Of a DNA stretch of 64,000 nt, positions 43,846 through 52,813 are shown piece by piece; position 1 is the stretch's first letter, and each line of letters begins with the position of its first letter. The position numbers were made by a program, and so were the translations under genes. The DNA comes from CATQGW01 sp965262235 (GTDB lineage Bacteria; Chloroflexota; Dehalococcoidia; Bin125), in assembly GCA_965262235.1 (NCBI GenBank), contig OZ253504.1:1550001-1614000 (forward strand), in the 5' to 3' direction. The notes under the pieces were generated by a model. It was not told the origin of the DNA and searched no databases. It saw only the letters and a list, made by a program, of their open reading frames with translations.

Positions 43846-45639
43846 ATGAGCGAGCAGAACTATTGGTCCCGCGTATCGCGGCGGCGCCTCTCGCGGCGCA
43901 CGCTGCTGAGCGTCAGCGCCCGCGCGGGCGTCGGCGCGGCCGGCATTGCGCTGGTGGGTTGCGGCGATGACGACGATGACGGGCCGGCCGCCGCGCAAGT
44001 CGCGCAGCAGGATCAGCAGCAGGACCAGCCGGCGGCGCAGCAGCAGGATCAACAGCGAGCCGCGCCACAGGCCGCGCAACAGACGGAGCAGCAGGCCGAC
44101 CAGCAGGCTGCACAGGCCGATGCCGACCAGCAGGCCGACCAGCAGGCTGTGCAGCAGCAGGCCGCGGAGACGGTCTCGACCAGCCAGGCGCCGACCGGTG
44201 AAGTGCTCTGGCCGACCACCACGAACGTCAGCGGCCTCGAAGGCACGACGGGGACTGGCGGCGGCGACCACCAGATCCTGTGGCCGATTTTCGACAACCT
44301 GGTTAGCTACAACGCCGGGCTCGAGCCCACCGAATCACGCAGTCTGGCCGAGAGCTGGGAGATTCCCGATCCACTGCGGGTCGTCTTCAATCTGCGCCGC
44401 GGCGTCAAATACCACGACCTGACCGACCTAACGGCCGACACCACGCGGCTGCACGTCGAGCGGGGCAAGACGGTCGACGGTTCGAACGTGAAGGCCGACC
44501 TTGCGGCGATCGATCGGGTCGATCCGGTCGATGATGCGACTGCCGTATTTGAGATGACCGGGCCGTTCTCGCCGCTGCTGCGCGTGCTCGGCGACCGCGC
44601 GGGGATGCTGCTGGCGCCCAGCGCGTTCGATCGGATCAACACCCCGAACAGCCGCGAGGCTCCGGTCGGAACCGGTGCGTTCACCTACGTCGATGAGGAC
44701 ATCGACGGCCCCTACGTGCAGCAGTACTTCCCTGACTACTGGCAGGACGGCGCGCCGCGAGTGGAGCGGCTGACGATGTTCCAGTCAATCGAGCCGACGC
44801 AGCAGGTCAACGGGCTGCTGACCGGGGAGTTCGACTTCCTGGCGGGCGTGCCGGCCGAGGACCTCGATCGAGTCGAGGACGCGGGCTTTGCGCTCAGCGT
44901 GAAGAGCACCAATTCACTCGGATTCATCTACCTCAACCCGAACCTCGAGCCGTGGGGCAATATCCATCTGCGACTCGCCCTCAACTACGCGGTCGACCGC
45001 GACAAGTATGTCGAGGTGGTCTACGAGAATCTGAACCCCGCGAATCACTGGGGTTACCTGGGTCCCGCGCTGGCCGGCATCCACGATCCCGACGAGATCC
45101 TGATTCGCTACGACCCCGATCGGGTGCGCGAGGAGTTGGCCCTGGCCGGCATGCCCGACGGCTTCGCGTTCGACATGAACGTACCCGTAAACGGCGTGAC
45201 GGGGGCGGAATTTGTCCAGGCCAGCTTCGCGCAGTTCGGCATCGAGCTGAACATCATCGTGCGCCCGGCGCCCGACTTCTACATCGAGTTCTTCGAGCAG
45301 CGGGCCTCAGCGTTCCTGAGCGGCATGAGCGTCCGCGCCGACCCCTGGCAGCAGATCGCGTTCCTCGGTCGGGCCGAGGGCCCGTACGACTTCATCCTGC
45401 CGCCGGCCGACAAGGACGCTGAGGTCCAGGCCGCGTTCCAGAAGGTGACTGAGATTTTCGACCCGGAGCCGCGAGCGGAAGCGTTCCGCGAGCTGAACCG
45501 GGTGATGGTCTCGCGTGCCTGGCACATCCACCTCAACTACAACTCGTCCGTCTACGCGCACAACCCGGACCTGGAGTTCGAGCACTTCGCCGACGGCAAG
45601 CCGCACTTCGGACAGGCGGATGTCGGCTGGGCCAGCTAG
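43846..45639 (+). CDS. ABC transporter solute-binding lipoprotein (family 5), copy 2
   Basis: A 597-residue paralogue of the preceding gene, alike along the full length, including SEQNYWSRVSRR, the lipobox LVGC and the Q/A/D-rich tether, which is a little shorter. Differences concentrate in the binding domain (for instance NGVTGAEFVQASFAQFG against TSITGAEFIQAGLAEYG in copy 1), which suggests a changed ligand range. It is followed at 72 bases by a carboxyltransferase gene on the same strand. Confidence 0.9.
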   Translation: MSEQNYWSRVSRRRLSRRTLLSVSARAGVGAAGIALVGCGDDDDDGPAAAQVAQQDQQQDQPAAQQQDQQRAAPQAAQQTEQQADQQAAQADADQQADQQAVQQQAAETVSTSQAPTGEVLWPTTTNVSGLEGTTGTGGGDHQILWPIFDNLVSYNAGLEPTESRSLAESWEIPDPLRVVFNLRRGVKYHDLTDLTADTTRLHVERGKTVDGSNVKADLAAIDRVDPVDDATAVFEMTGPFSPLLRVLGDRAGMLLAPSAFDRINTPNSREAPVGTGAFTYVDEDIDGPYVQQYFPDYWQDGAPRVERLTMFQSIEPTQQVNGLLTGEFDFLAGVPAEDLDRVEDAGFALSVKSTNSLGFIYLNPNLEPWGNIHLRLALNYAVDRDKYVEVVYENLNPANHWGYLGPALAGIHDPDEILIRYDPDRVREELALAGMPDGFAFDMNVPVNGVTGAEFVQASFAQFGIELNIIVRPAPDFYIEFFEQRASAFLSGMSVRADPWQQIAFLGRAEGPYDFILPPADKDAEVQAAFQKVTEIFDPEPRAEAFRELNRVMVSRAWHIHLNYNSSVYAHNPDLEFEHFADGKPHFGQADVGWAS

Positions 45640-45711
45640 CCCGCTGGCCGGACAACTTCGCAATGGTGCAGCGACCGACTACGCCGCTGTGCGCCTGACG
45701 AGAGGGAGCTC

Positions 45712-47280
45712 ATGAGCTGGGAACCTGAGGTAGCAGAGTTGCGCCGTCGCCGTGAGCTCAGCTTGCTCATGGGCGGCCAGGAACGCGTCGATCGCCAGCA
45801 CGCCGGCGGGAAGCTGACCATCCGCGAGCGCGTCGACGAGCTGGTCGATCCGGGCAGCTTCCACGAGATCGGCCAGCTGGCCGGCTACGCGGAGTACGAG
45901 AACGACGAGATAAGCAGCTTCATGCCGTACCCGTCCGTCGCCGGCCTGGCCCGCGTCGACGGGCGGCGCGTCGCTGTCTGGGGCAACGATTTCACGGTGC
46001 GCGGCGGCTCCGGCCGTCCCGGCGCTTCGGGATCGACCAAGGGCAAGACCGGCTTCCTCGAAGAGGTGGCCGCGGAGAACGACCTGCCCGTCTTTCAGCT
46101 GCTTGATGGGGCCGGGGCGAACGTCGAGGCGATCAGCTCCGGCGGCTTCACCTACGTGCCCAACGGGGTGTCCCCGTTCACGCGCCTGGCGCTGATGCTG
46201 AACCGCGTCCCGATCCTCACGGCCTTGTTGGGCAGTGTCGCCGGCGGCGTCGCCGGCCAGGCGATGCTGAGCCACTTCACGGTCATGCCCAAGGACACCG
46301 CGGTGCTCTTCGCCGCCGGACCGCCGGTCGTCAAGCGCGCGCTCGGGCACGACATCACGAAGGAAGAGCTGGGCGGCTCGCAGGTCCACGTCCACCAGTC
46401 GGGCTCCGTCGACAACGAGGCGGAGGATGAGGCCGACGCAATGCGCCAGCTGCGCGCGGTCTTCTCCTATCTGCCCGACCGCGCCTCCGAGGTGCCGCCG
46501 GTTAAGCACACCGACGATCCGGCCGACCGCAAGGAGGAGGAGCTGCTCACGATTGTGCCGCGCAACCGCGCGCGCCCTTATTCGATGCACCGGCTGATCG
46601 AGCTGGTCGTGGACAATGGAGAGCACTTCCAGATTCAGCCCGACTACGGCCGCTGCGTGATCACCACGCTGACGCGGATCAATGGGATGCCGATGGGGAT
46701 CGTCGCGAACAATCCGCGCTTCCTCGGCGGCGCGCTCGACTGGGCCGGAGCGCGCAAGGTCGAGCACTTCCTTGAACTCTGCGATCTCTTCCTGATCCCC
46801 ATCGTGTTCTTCGTCGACGTGCCCGGCTTCATGGTCGGTGCGCAGGCAGAGGCGCGTGGCACGATTCGCCAGGGCATGCGCGCGCTGTGGACCTCGCAGA
46901 ACCTGCGCGTGCCCTCGATGTGCGTGCACATCCGCAAGTGCTACGGGATGGCCGGCAACATGACCGGCAATCCGCGGAAATCGAACTACCGGATCGCCTG
47001 GCCGAGCGCCGAATGGGGCTCGATCCCGATCGAGGGCGGCGTCGACGCCGCGTTCCGGCGCGAGATCGCCAACGCGCCCGACCCGGCGGCGCGGCGGGCC
47101 GAGATCGAGGCGCGCTTCCGCGCGATCGCGAGCCCCTTCCGCACCGCCGAGGCGTTCGGCGTCGAGGACATCATTGATCCGCGCGACACGCGGCGGTACG
47201 TCGCGGACTTCCTCGATCTGGCCTATCGCGCGGTGTCCCGCATGTCCGGCGAACAGCGCGGCATGGGCGTGCGCCCCTGA
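45712..47280 (+). CDS. Acyl-CoA carboxylase carboxyltransferase (beta) subunit
   Basis: A 522-residue carboxyltransferase like propionyl-CoA carboxylase beta, which transfers CO2 from carboxybiotin to an acyl-CoA. N-terminal half: GGKLTIRERVDELVDPGSF, DGAGANVE, GSVAGGVAGQ. C-terminal half: FIDVPGF-like VFFVDVPGFMVG, RKCYGMAGNM and AWPSAEWGSIPIEGG. Length is normal. No biotin carboxylase or biotin carrier gene is nearby, so the holoenzyme partner must be elsewhere. Confidence 0.9.
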   Translation: MSWEPEVAELRRRRELSLLMGGQERVDRQHAGGKLTIRERVDELVDPGSFHEIGQLAGYAEYENDEISSFMPYPSVAGLARVDGRRVAVWGNDFTVRGGSGRPGASGSTKGKTGFLEEVAAENDLPVFQLLDGAGANVEAISSGGFTYVPNGVSPFTRLALMLNRVPILTALLGSVAGGVAGQAMLSHFTVMPKDTAVLFAAGPPVVKRALGHDITKEELGGSQVHVHQSGSVDNEAEDEADAMRQLRAVFSYLPDRASEVPPVKHTDDPADRKEEELLTIVPRNRARPYSMHRLIELVVDNGEHFQIQPDYGRCVITTLTRINGMPMGIVANNPRFLGGALDWAGARKVEHFLELCDLFLIPIVFFVDVPGFMVGAQAEARGTIRQGMRALWTSQNLRVPSMCVHIRKCYGMAGNMTGNPRKSNYRIAWPSAEWGSIPIEGGVDAAFRREIANAPDPAARRAEIEARFRAIASPFRTAEAFGVEDIIDPRDTRRYVADFLDLAYRAVSRMSGEQRGMGVRP

Positions 47281-47370
47281 CGGTCGAGCTGCAGGCCGTC
47301 GGACGGTCGTATACTTGCGCTAATTCTCCGCTCCAGCGCGAGCTGGGGCTCAGTGCTGAAGGAGTGCGCG

Positions 47371-47811
47371 ATGAAGGTCCGAGAACTCGGTCATGCGGTG
47401 ATCAAGGTGAGCAATCGCGAACGCTCCGAGGCGTTCTACGGCGGGGTGCTCGGCATGAAGCTGGCCGCCCGCCACGAGACGATGCCGATGACGTTCTACA
47501 CGCTCGGCAATCATCACGACCTCGCCCTGATCGAGGTCGGCGAAGAGGGCCCCGCCAAAGCAGACCCCAAGGCGCCGGGCCTCTATCACCTCGCCTTCTG
47601 CGTCGGTGACACGCTCGACGAGCTGCGCGAAGTTCGCGACGAACTTGAGGCCGCCGGCGTCAAGATCTACGCGACGATCGACCACATCGTCTCCCGGTCG
47701 CTGTACCTCGACGATCCCGATGGCAACGGCGTCGAGCTCTACGTCGACGGCTCCGACGTGTGGAAGACCGACCCTCAGGCCGTCGCACAGGGCGAGCCGC
47801 TGAAGCTCTAA
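47371..47811 (+). CDS. VOC family protein (glyoxalase/extradiol-dioxygenase-like)
   Basis: A 146-residue VOC-fold protein with paired beta-alpha-beta-beta-beta modules: GHAVIKVSNRERSEAFYGGVLGMK, then LYHLAFCVGDTLDELREVRDELEAAGVKI, and YLDDPDGNGVELYVD. Potential metal ligands are His10, His in LYHLAF and Glu in VELYVD. ATG 47371 follows AAGGAG at good spacing. A TATACT hexamer lies at 47310-47315. Confidence 0.88.
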   Translation: MKVRELGHAVIKVSNRERSEAFYGGVLGMKLAARHETMPMTFYTLGNHHDLALIEVGEEGPAKADPKAPGLYHLAFCVGDTLDELREVRDELEAAGVKIYATIDHIVSRSLYLDDPDGNGVELYVDGSDVWKTDPQAVAQGEPLKL

Positions 47812-47838
47812 GAATCGTCTGAACAAGTCGGATCCCCT

Positions 47839-47976
47839 CTCCCCCCGCAGAGCGGGGGGAGATGTCACGGAGTGACAGAGGGGGGCTCCCCCGCTTGGCC
47901 GACTACAGCGACGGCGGCGAGTCGGGACCGCAGCCCCCCTCTGCCTTCGGCATCTCCCCCCGCAGAGCGGGGGGAG
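47839..47976. repeat. GC-rich palindromic repeat element (REP/MITE-like)
   Basis: Two copies of a hairpin, CTCCCCCCGC-AGA-GCGGGGGGAG, at 47839-47861 and 47954-47976 stand at the ends of an imperfect inverted repeat. Further inside are CAGAGGGGGGCT and AGCCCCCCTCTG, also complementary, and a small GTCAC-GGA-GTGAC hairpin. The element fills the gap between a VOC gene and the convergent crotonase gene, where such repeats commonly settle. No coding capacity. Confidence 0.75.
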
Positions 47977-48004
47977 AGTGATTCAGAGCTTTCCCAGCAG
48001 CCGC

Positions 48005-48754
48005 TTAGTCGTACTGCGGGTCGCGGCGCTCGGCGAAGGCGCTCAGGCCTTCGCGGGCGTCGTCCGATGAGAAGGCCATGCGGCTGAACTCCTGATAGAT
48101 GCGCAGCCCGTCGGCCAGCGACGCGTCGCGGCTGCGCTGGGCAAGTTCCTTGGTCATGCGGATTGCGGTTGGCCCGTTGGCGCAGATCGCCGTTGCGATC
48201 TCACGCGCCTTCGCCAGCAGCTCGGCGGGTTCGACGACATCGCTGACCAGCCCGATCCGATGCGCCTCGGCGGCGTCGATGAACTGACCGGTCAGCAGCA
48301 GGCGCATCGCGTCGGAGCCGCCGATCAGGCCGGGCAGGCGCAGCGCTCCGTAGCCGTGCAGAATGCCCCAACGCACCTCCGGGCAGCCGAACTGCGCCGT
48401 GTCGTCGGCGATCCGGATATCGCAGAACAACGCCAGCTCAAGTCCGCCCGCAAGGCAGTAGCCCTGGACCGCGGCGATGACCGGCTTGGCGCATTCCAGG
48501 CCGTTGTCGAAGCGCTCGGGCCGCCACGGTCGCCAGGCCTGGCGACCGGCGAACTCGCCGAGATCGTGCCCCGACGTGAACGCGCGACCGCTGCCCGTGA
48601 TGATGATGCAGCGCACCGCGGGATCCGCCTCGGCCCGGCGCACCGCCGCGCCGATCGCCTGGTACATCTCGTCGGTCATCGCGTTGAGCTTCTCGGGCCG
48701 GTTGAGCCCGATGGTCGCGATCTGACCTTCAACGTCGTAGCTAATCTCGTCCAC
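48005..48754 (-). CDS. Enoyl-CoA hydratase/isomerase (crotonase) family protein
   Basis: A 249-residue crotonase with IATIGLNRPEKLNAMT, FTSGHDLGEF and the oxyanion glycines in CLAGGLELAL. The first catalytic Glu is kept (CPEVRWG), but the second, in the AMEMVLTG block of mitochondrial hydratase, reads AMRLLLTG, with Arg. It may be an isomerase, decarboxylase or other crotonase reaction. It is downstream of the two carboxyltransferase genes on the same strand (22-base gap). Confidence 0.88.
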   Translation of the reverse strand: MDEISYDVEGQIATIGLNRPEKLNAMTDEMYQAIGAAVRRAEADPAVRCIIITGSGRAFTSGHDLGEFAGRQAWRPWRPERFDNGLECAKPVIAAVQGYCLAGGLELALFCDIRIADDTAQFGCPEVRWGILHGYGALRLPGLIGGSDAMRLLLTGQFIDAAEAHRIGLVSDVVEPAELLAKAREIATAICANGPTAIRMTKELAQRSRDASLADGLRIYQEFSRMAFSSDDAREGLSAFAERRDPQYD

Positions 48755-48776
48755 GCTGTCGCCTCCTGCGTGCGGC

Positions 48777-50252
48777 TCAGGTCATGTCGTGAATCGGCTG
48801 CCCGCGGTCGTAGTGGGCGGCGGGCAGCGCGCGCCCGGGGCCGATCAGCCGCAGCGCGCGCGTCAGCCAGGCGCGCGTCTCGGCGGGCGTGATCATCTCG
48901 GCGACCAGGCCCAGCTCAGCGGCCGCCCACGGCTCGTCGGCCGGCGGCTGTGCGGGGTCACGCGCGAGGTACCCGGGGCTGTCGGTCATCGCGACGCGCC
49001 CTGAGGGCCAGCACCAGAGCAGGTCGAAGCCCGTGCCCATCCCGCCCAGCACGAAGTCGCCCAGCGCGTAGCCCCAACCGTTGATGATCGTGATCTTCGC
49101 CGCGTGAGAAGCGCGCAGCGCCTCGACCGCGCGCGCGACGGCGAACATGAACTCGCCGCTGGCGGCGTCTGCGCGGTCATAGCCGAGCGTGTCCTGGGTC
49201 GAGATGAACGGCACGTTGAAGTCGGCGCTCCAGGCAGCCACGCGGGCGATCCGCTTGACATCGTCGGTGCTCAGGGTCGGCCGCGGTGAGCCGCCGGTCA
49301 GCGCGAACGCGGCCGGGAAGCCCTCGATCCGGCCGATCCCGGTCAGGCAACCGCCGTCGGTCGGTCCGATCAGCACTGCCCCTTCGTCGTCGAAGATCGC
49401 CTCTAGCTGCTCGCGCGGCGTCGCCGACATCGCTTCGTCACTGAGCGTGCGCGAAGCCGGCGCCGGCTCGTCGCTGAGCGGCTCGAGCGGCGCGTCGAGC
49501 GCCTCGGGCAGCGTGCTGAGAAAGCGCTGCGCCGCGCGAATCGCGCTCGCATCGTCCTCGCAGACGAGATCGGCGACGCTGGTCGAATCGCTGTCTTCCG
49601 CGCCGAAGCGGGCCGCGGACGTCGCGATCAGCAGGTCGGAGCGCACCGCCAGCGACGCGTTTTGGCCCGCACAGAGACCACAGGCGATCGTCACGAAGGG
49701 CGCCTCGCGCTCGCCGATATCGCGCGCCGGGAGCTGCTCGGCGACGCGCGAGAGCAGTATGCCCTTGTGCATGTCGAACTCGGGCGACTCGTGCGGCGTG
49801 CCGTCGGCGACGTAGACGAGCGGCAGCCGACGGTAGATCGCGCTGGCAATCATCCGGTTGCGCTTGACCTTGCCCACCTGCGCGTCGGTCCGGGCCAGCG
49901 CGACCGGGTCCTCGACGATCACGATCACCCGCCGCCCACCGATCGCCGCGTAGCCCGTGATCACGCCGTCGGCCGGCGTCTCCGCCGCGACCTCATGGTG
50001 CTGGCTCTTGGCGAAGCCGCCGATCTCGAGGAACGAGCCGTCGTCAACCAGTGCAGCAATGCGTTGGCGCGGCGTCAGCTGGCCGGGACTGAGCTCGCGG
50101 TCGCTGTCGAAGGCGGCGATATGCGCCCGCTCGTCTTCGACGCGTTGGAACCGCTGCTCCATCGTAAGGTTCTTCTCGGGGCTGACGTGCCGCGGGCCGG
50201 CTCGCCCTCTTCGTCCCTCTTGCCCACTCGGGTCCACCTGACGTGTGGTCAT
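48777..50252 (-). CDS. Divergent carboxyltransferase-domain protein
   Basis: A 491-residue carboxyl-transferase-fold protein (LTPRQRIAALVDDGSFLEIG, GRRVIVIVEDPVALART) with weaker conservation in the second half (TQDTLGYD, INGWGYALGDFVLGG). Overlaps the upstream carboxyltransferase gene by four bases, so the two subunits are probably made together and may form a heteromer. A second start (MEQRF) about 30 residues in is possible. Substrate unknown. Confidence 0.82.
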   Translation of the reverse strand: MTTRQVDPSGQEGRRGRAGPRHVSPEKNLTMEQRFQRVEDERAHIAAFDSDRELSPGQLTPRQRIAALVDDGSFLEIGGFAKSQHHEVAAETPADGVITGYAAIGGRRVIVIVEDPVALARTDAQVGKVKRNRMIASAIYRRLPLVYVADGTPHESPEFDMHKGILLSRVAEQLPARDIGEREAPFVTIACGLCAGQNASLAVRSDLLIATSAARFGAEDSDSTSVADLVCEDDASAIRAAQRFLSTLPEALDAPLEPLSDEPAPASRTLSDEAMSATPREQLEAIFDDEGAVLIGPTDGGCLTGIGRIEGFPAAFALTGGSPRPTLSTDDVKRIARVAAWSADFNVPFISTQDTLGYDRADAASGEFMFAVARAVEALRASHAAKITIINGWGYALGDFVLGGMGTGFDLLWCWPSGRVAMTDSPGYLARDPAQPPADEPWAAAELGLVAEMITPAETRAWLTRALRLIGPGRALPAAHYDRGQPIHDMT

Positions 50253-51733
50253 GCTCTGGCTCCACGTCCGCGCCGTCGCAGTGCTTCGAAGGCCGCGATC
50301 ACCCGCGGTCGCGTCTCCGCGGGGTCAATGATGTCGTCGATCGCGCCCATCTGCGCGCCGCGCCAGGGGTTCATGTTGCGGCGGAAGGGCTCGGCCAGCT
50401 CGTCGAGCATGCGGCGGTGATCGTCCGCCTGCGCGAGCGCCCGGCGATGCACCACCGCTGCCCCGCCTTCGGGCCCGAGGTAGGCGATCTGCGTCGTCGG
50501 CCAGGCAAAGGTGATCGCCTCCGGGTCGCTCGATCCCATGATGAAGTAGCCCATCCCGATGCCCTTCCCGAGCGTCACGCAGACCGTCGGGGTCTGCGTC
50601 TGCATCAGCTCGGAGACGTAGACGGTGGTCTCGGTCAGCAGGCCTTTGTGCTCTTCCTCCTGCGTGGTCATGATCCCCGGCGTGTCGCAGAACGAGAGCA
50701 GCGGCAGCGAGAAGGTGCGCGCCACCTTGACCATCCGCTTGGCCTTGATCAGCGCGTTCATATCGATCGCGCCGCCGCGCACGCGGGGCTGATTGGCCAT
50801 GATCGCGACCGTGTGGCCGTCCATCCGCGCGAAGCCGGTGATCATGTTCATGCCGAACTCCGGCTGCCATTCGAAGAAGCTGCCGCGGTCGACGACGCGT
50901 TCGATGATCTTGCGGACCTCGTAGGGGCGGTTGGGATACTTCGGCACCAGCGAGCCCAACTCGGCGTCGCAGCGGTCGCGCGGGTCGCCGCTCATCACTC
51001 GCGGCGCCGATTCAAAGGCGTGGCCGGGGAGGTACGAGAAACAGGTGCGCAGCGTCTCCATCGCCGCGGGTTCGTCCTCCGCGCGGCGGCAGATCTGGCC
51101 GGTCAGCTTGGTGTGGACGTCGACGCCGCCCATCTCGTAGAGGTCGGGCCGATGCCCCGTCGCGAACTCCATGATATACGGGCTGACGAACGTCGCAGTG
51201 GCGCGCGGCGTCATCACCGAGAAGTCGGCCACCGAGGCCGCCCAGGGCGCGAACGAGTTGCCCAGGATCGCCGTGTAGACGACGCCGCGACGCGGGACGC
51301 TGGAACGCGACGCCACCTGGTGGCCGCCGACCGCCGAGAAGCCCGAGGACATGATGTGGTCCTCGATCTGACCGCCGGCCCCCTGGAACAGGTAGAACAT
51401 CGGCAGGCATGCCTTGTCGACGATGTGGCCGATCGCCCGCATGTTGACGCGCGACCGCAGCGTGTAGGCGCTGGAGCCGCCCGAGTCATCGTGCGCCTTG
51501 TAGGAAACGGGCCGCCCGTGGATCTCACCGAAGCCCAGGCGCAACGCCGCCGGCCCGGGACCGTAGCTGTAGGCCCACTCGCTGCCGGGGTCGAGCAGCA
51601 GGTCGATCCGTTCAGTCGCGGTCAGCAGGTCGCGCCCGTGCGAGCGTTCCTCCGCGACCGGATTGGGCGCGAAGAACTGTTCGCGCCGCCGGCGCAGCTC
51701 TGCCAGGTGTTCGAGATCTGCCGCGGTAGTCAT
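50249..51733 (-). CDS. Acyl-CoA carboxylase carboxyltransferase-like subunit
   Basis: A 494-residue carboxyltransferase-family protein: LTATERIDLLLDPGSEWAY, QGAGGQIEDHIMSSGFSAVGGHQ, then ICRRAEDEPAAMETLRTCFSYLP and SFCDTPGIMTTQEEEHKGL, GMGYFIMGSSDPEA. It is the first gene of a three-gene set (carboxyltransferase, carboxyltransferase, crotonase). A decayed copy of its N-terminal part lies at 56486-56764. No biotin carboxylase is nearby. Confidence 0.88.
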   Translation of the reverse strand: MTTAADLEHLAELRRRREQFFAPNPVAEERSHGRDLLTATERIDLLLDPGSEWAYSYGPGPAALRLGFGEIHGRPVSYKAHDDSGGSSAYTLRSRVNMRAIGHIVDKACLPMFYLFQGAGGQIEDHIMSSGFSAVGGHQVASRSSVPRRGVVYTAILGNSFAPWAASVADFSVMTPRATATFVSPYIMEFATGHRPDLYEMGGVDVHTKLTGQICRRAEDEPAAMETLRTCFSYLPGHAFESAPRVMSGDPRDRCDAELGSLVPKYPNRPYEVRKIIERVVDRGSFFEWQPEFGMNMITGFARMDGHTVAIMANQPRVRGGAIDMNALIKAKRMVKVARTFSLPLLSFCDTPGIMTTQEEEHKGLLTETTVYVSELMQTQTPTVCVTLGKGIGMGYFIMGSSDPEAITFAWPTTQIAYLGPEGGAAVVHRRALAQADDHRRMLDELAEPFRRNMNPWRGAQMGAIDDIIDPAETRPRVIAAFEALRRRGRGARA

Positions 51734-51903
51734 CGCTGCGCAGTATGCACTACGGCCGTCGGAGGGAGTTCAGGGCGCCGCATCTGCCGCCGCCGAACGC
51801 TCTTTCGGTCTCTCTTCTCCCCCTCATCGGGATGCAGAAGAAGGACGCGGCCGCTCATCGCGGTCAAAATCGTTCGTGTCTAGCGGCTGCCGCGCGAACA
51901 TCG

Positions 51904-52722
51904 CTAGCCTTCCGCGCCGGTGCCCCAGCCGATCGCGTTCTTGAGCAGCTGCTCGTAGGGCTCGGTCTCCCACGGCCCGCGGAAGCGCGGCGGCGAGACG
52001 CGGTCGGGCGAGACGCTCTCGTGCACCGAGGGCTGCATGTTGGTCAGCGGAGTGTGGCAGTGACCCGGCGCGATGTAGGCCACCGCGCCCTCGCCGACGC
52101 TGCGCACGAAGCCCAGCGCGTGCGACTTGCCGTCGGGCAGCAGCGAGAGGTCGCCGCCGTAGAGCTCGTCGACGAACGGCGGCTTCTCGATGTCTTCGGT
52201 GGAGAGCAGCACCTGCGTGTCGGGGTGAATCACCTCGACCATGTAGGGCTCGTCCTGGACAGTGAACGTGCTCGGCAGGTTGTATGTGAGCGGATGGTTG
52301 TGGTCGGCGACGTTCACCGTCATCTCGCGGATCGGCGGGTGAGTCATGAAGAAGCCGCCGAGCGCCTCGTGGTAGTCCATCTTGGCCATCCGGCGACGGC
52401 CGTCCTCGCGGCCGATCCGCTCTGCCTTGCCGCCGGTGCTGCCGTGTAGCGCCAGCCAGCGGCCGCCGTCGCCGAGCCAGTCGCGAATCACACCGGTCTC
52501 GTGGTCGTCCGCGAATGGACCCGCGACGTAGCAGACCAGCAGCTGGCAATCGGCGATCCACTTGTGGCAGTCGGTGAAGTCGCTGCTGACGGTCGCATGC
52601 ACGTCTTCGTTGGACTGCAACGCCATCAGGATGCGCATCCGCGCGTAGTCGATGTCATGCCCCGCGTGCTTGCCTGGCGGGAAACCGCCGGCGACGACAT
52701 GGACTCGGATCGGCGTGCTCAT
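51904..52722 (-). CDS. ThuA-domain (trehalose-utilisation-like) protein
   Basis: A 272-residue ThuA-like protein with a class I glutamine-amidotransferase-like fold: VHVVAGGFPPGKH, CQLLVCYVAGPFADD, GGRWLALHGSTGG and APGHCHTPLTN. The cysteine of true amidotransferases is absent from the LALHGSTGG turn, as usual for ThuA. These proteins are tied to sugar metabolism, but the reaction is not established. ATG 52722 chosen, since the longer frame overlaps the divergent gene. Confidence 0.82.
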   Translation of the reverse strand: MSTPIRVHVVAGGFPPGKHAGHDIDYARMRILMALQSNEDVHATVSSDFTDCHKWIADCQLLVCYVAGPFADDHETGVIRDWLGDGGRWLALHGSTGGKAERIGREDGRRRMAKMDYHEALGGFFMTHPPIREMTVNVADHNHPLTYNLPSTFTVQDEPYMVEVIHPDTQVLLSTEDIEKPPFVDELYGGDLSLLPDGKSHALGFVRSVGEGAVAYIAPGHCHTPLTNMQPSVHESVSPDRVSPPRFRGPWETEPYEQLLKNAIGWGTGAEG

Positions 52723-52813
52723 TGGGTTCCTCCGTCTGGACTTGCGTGCTTCGGGCGATGGTAGCCGCGTCCGCAGTGTGCCTGGCGGGGGCCTTCGATA
52801 TGATCGCCTGGCT

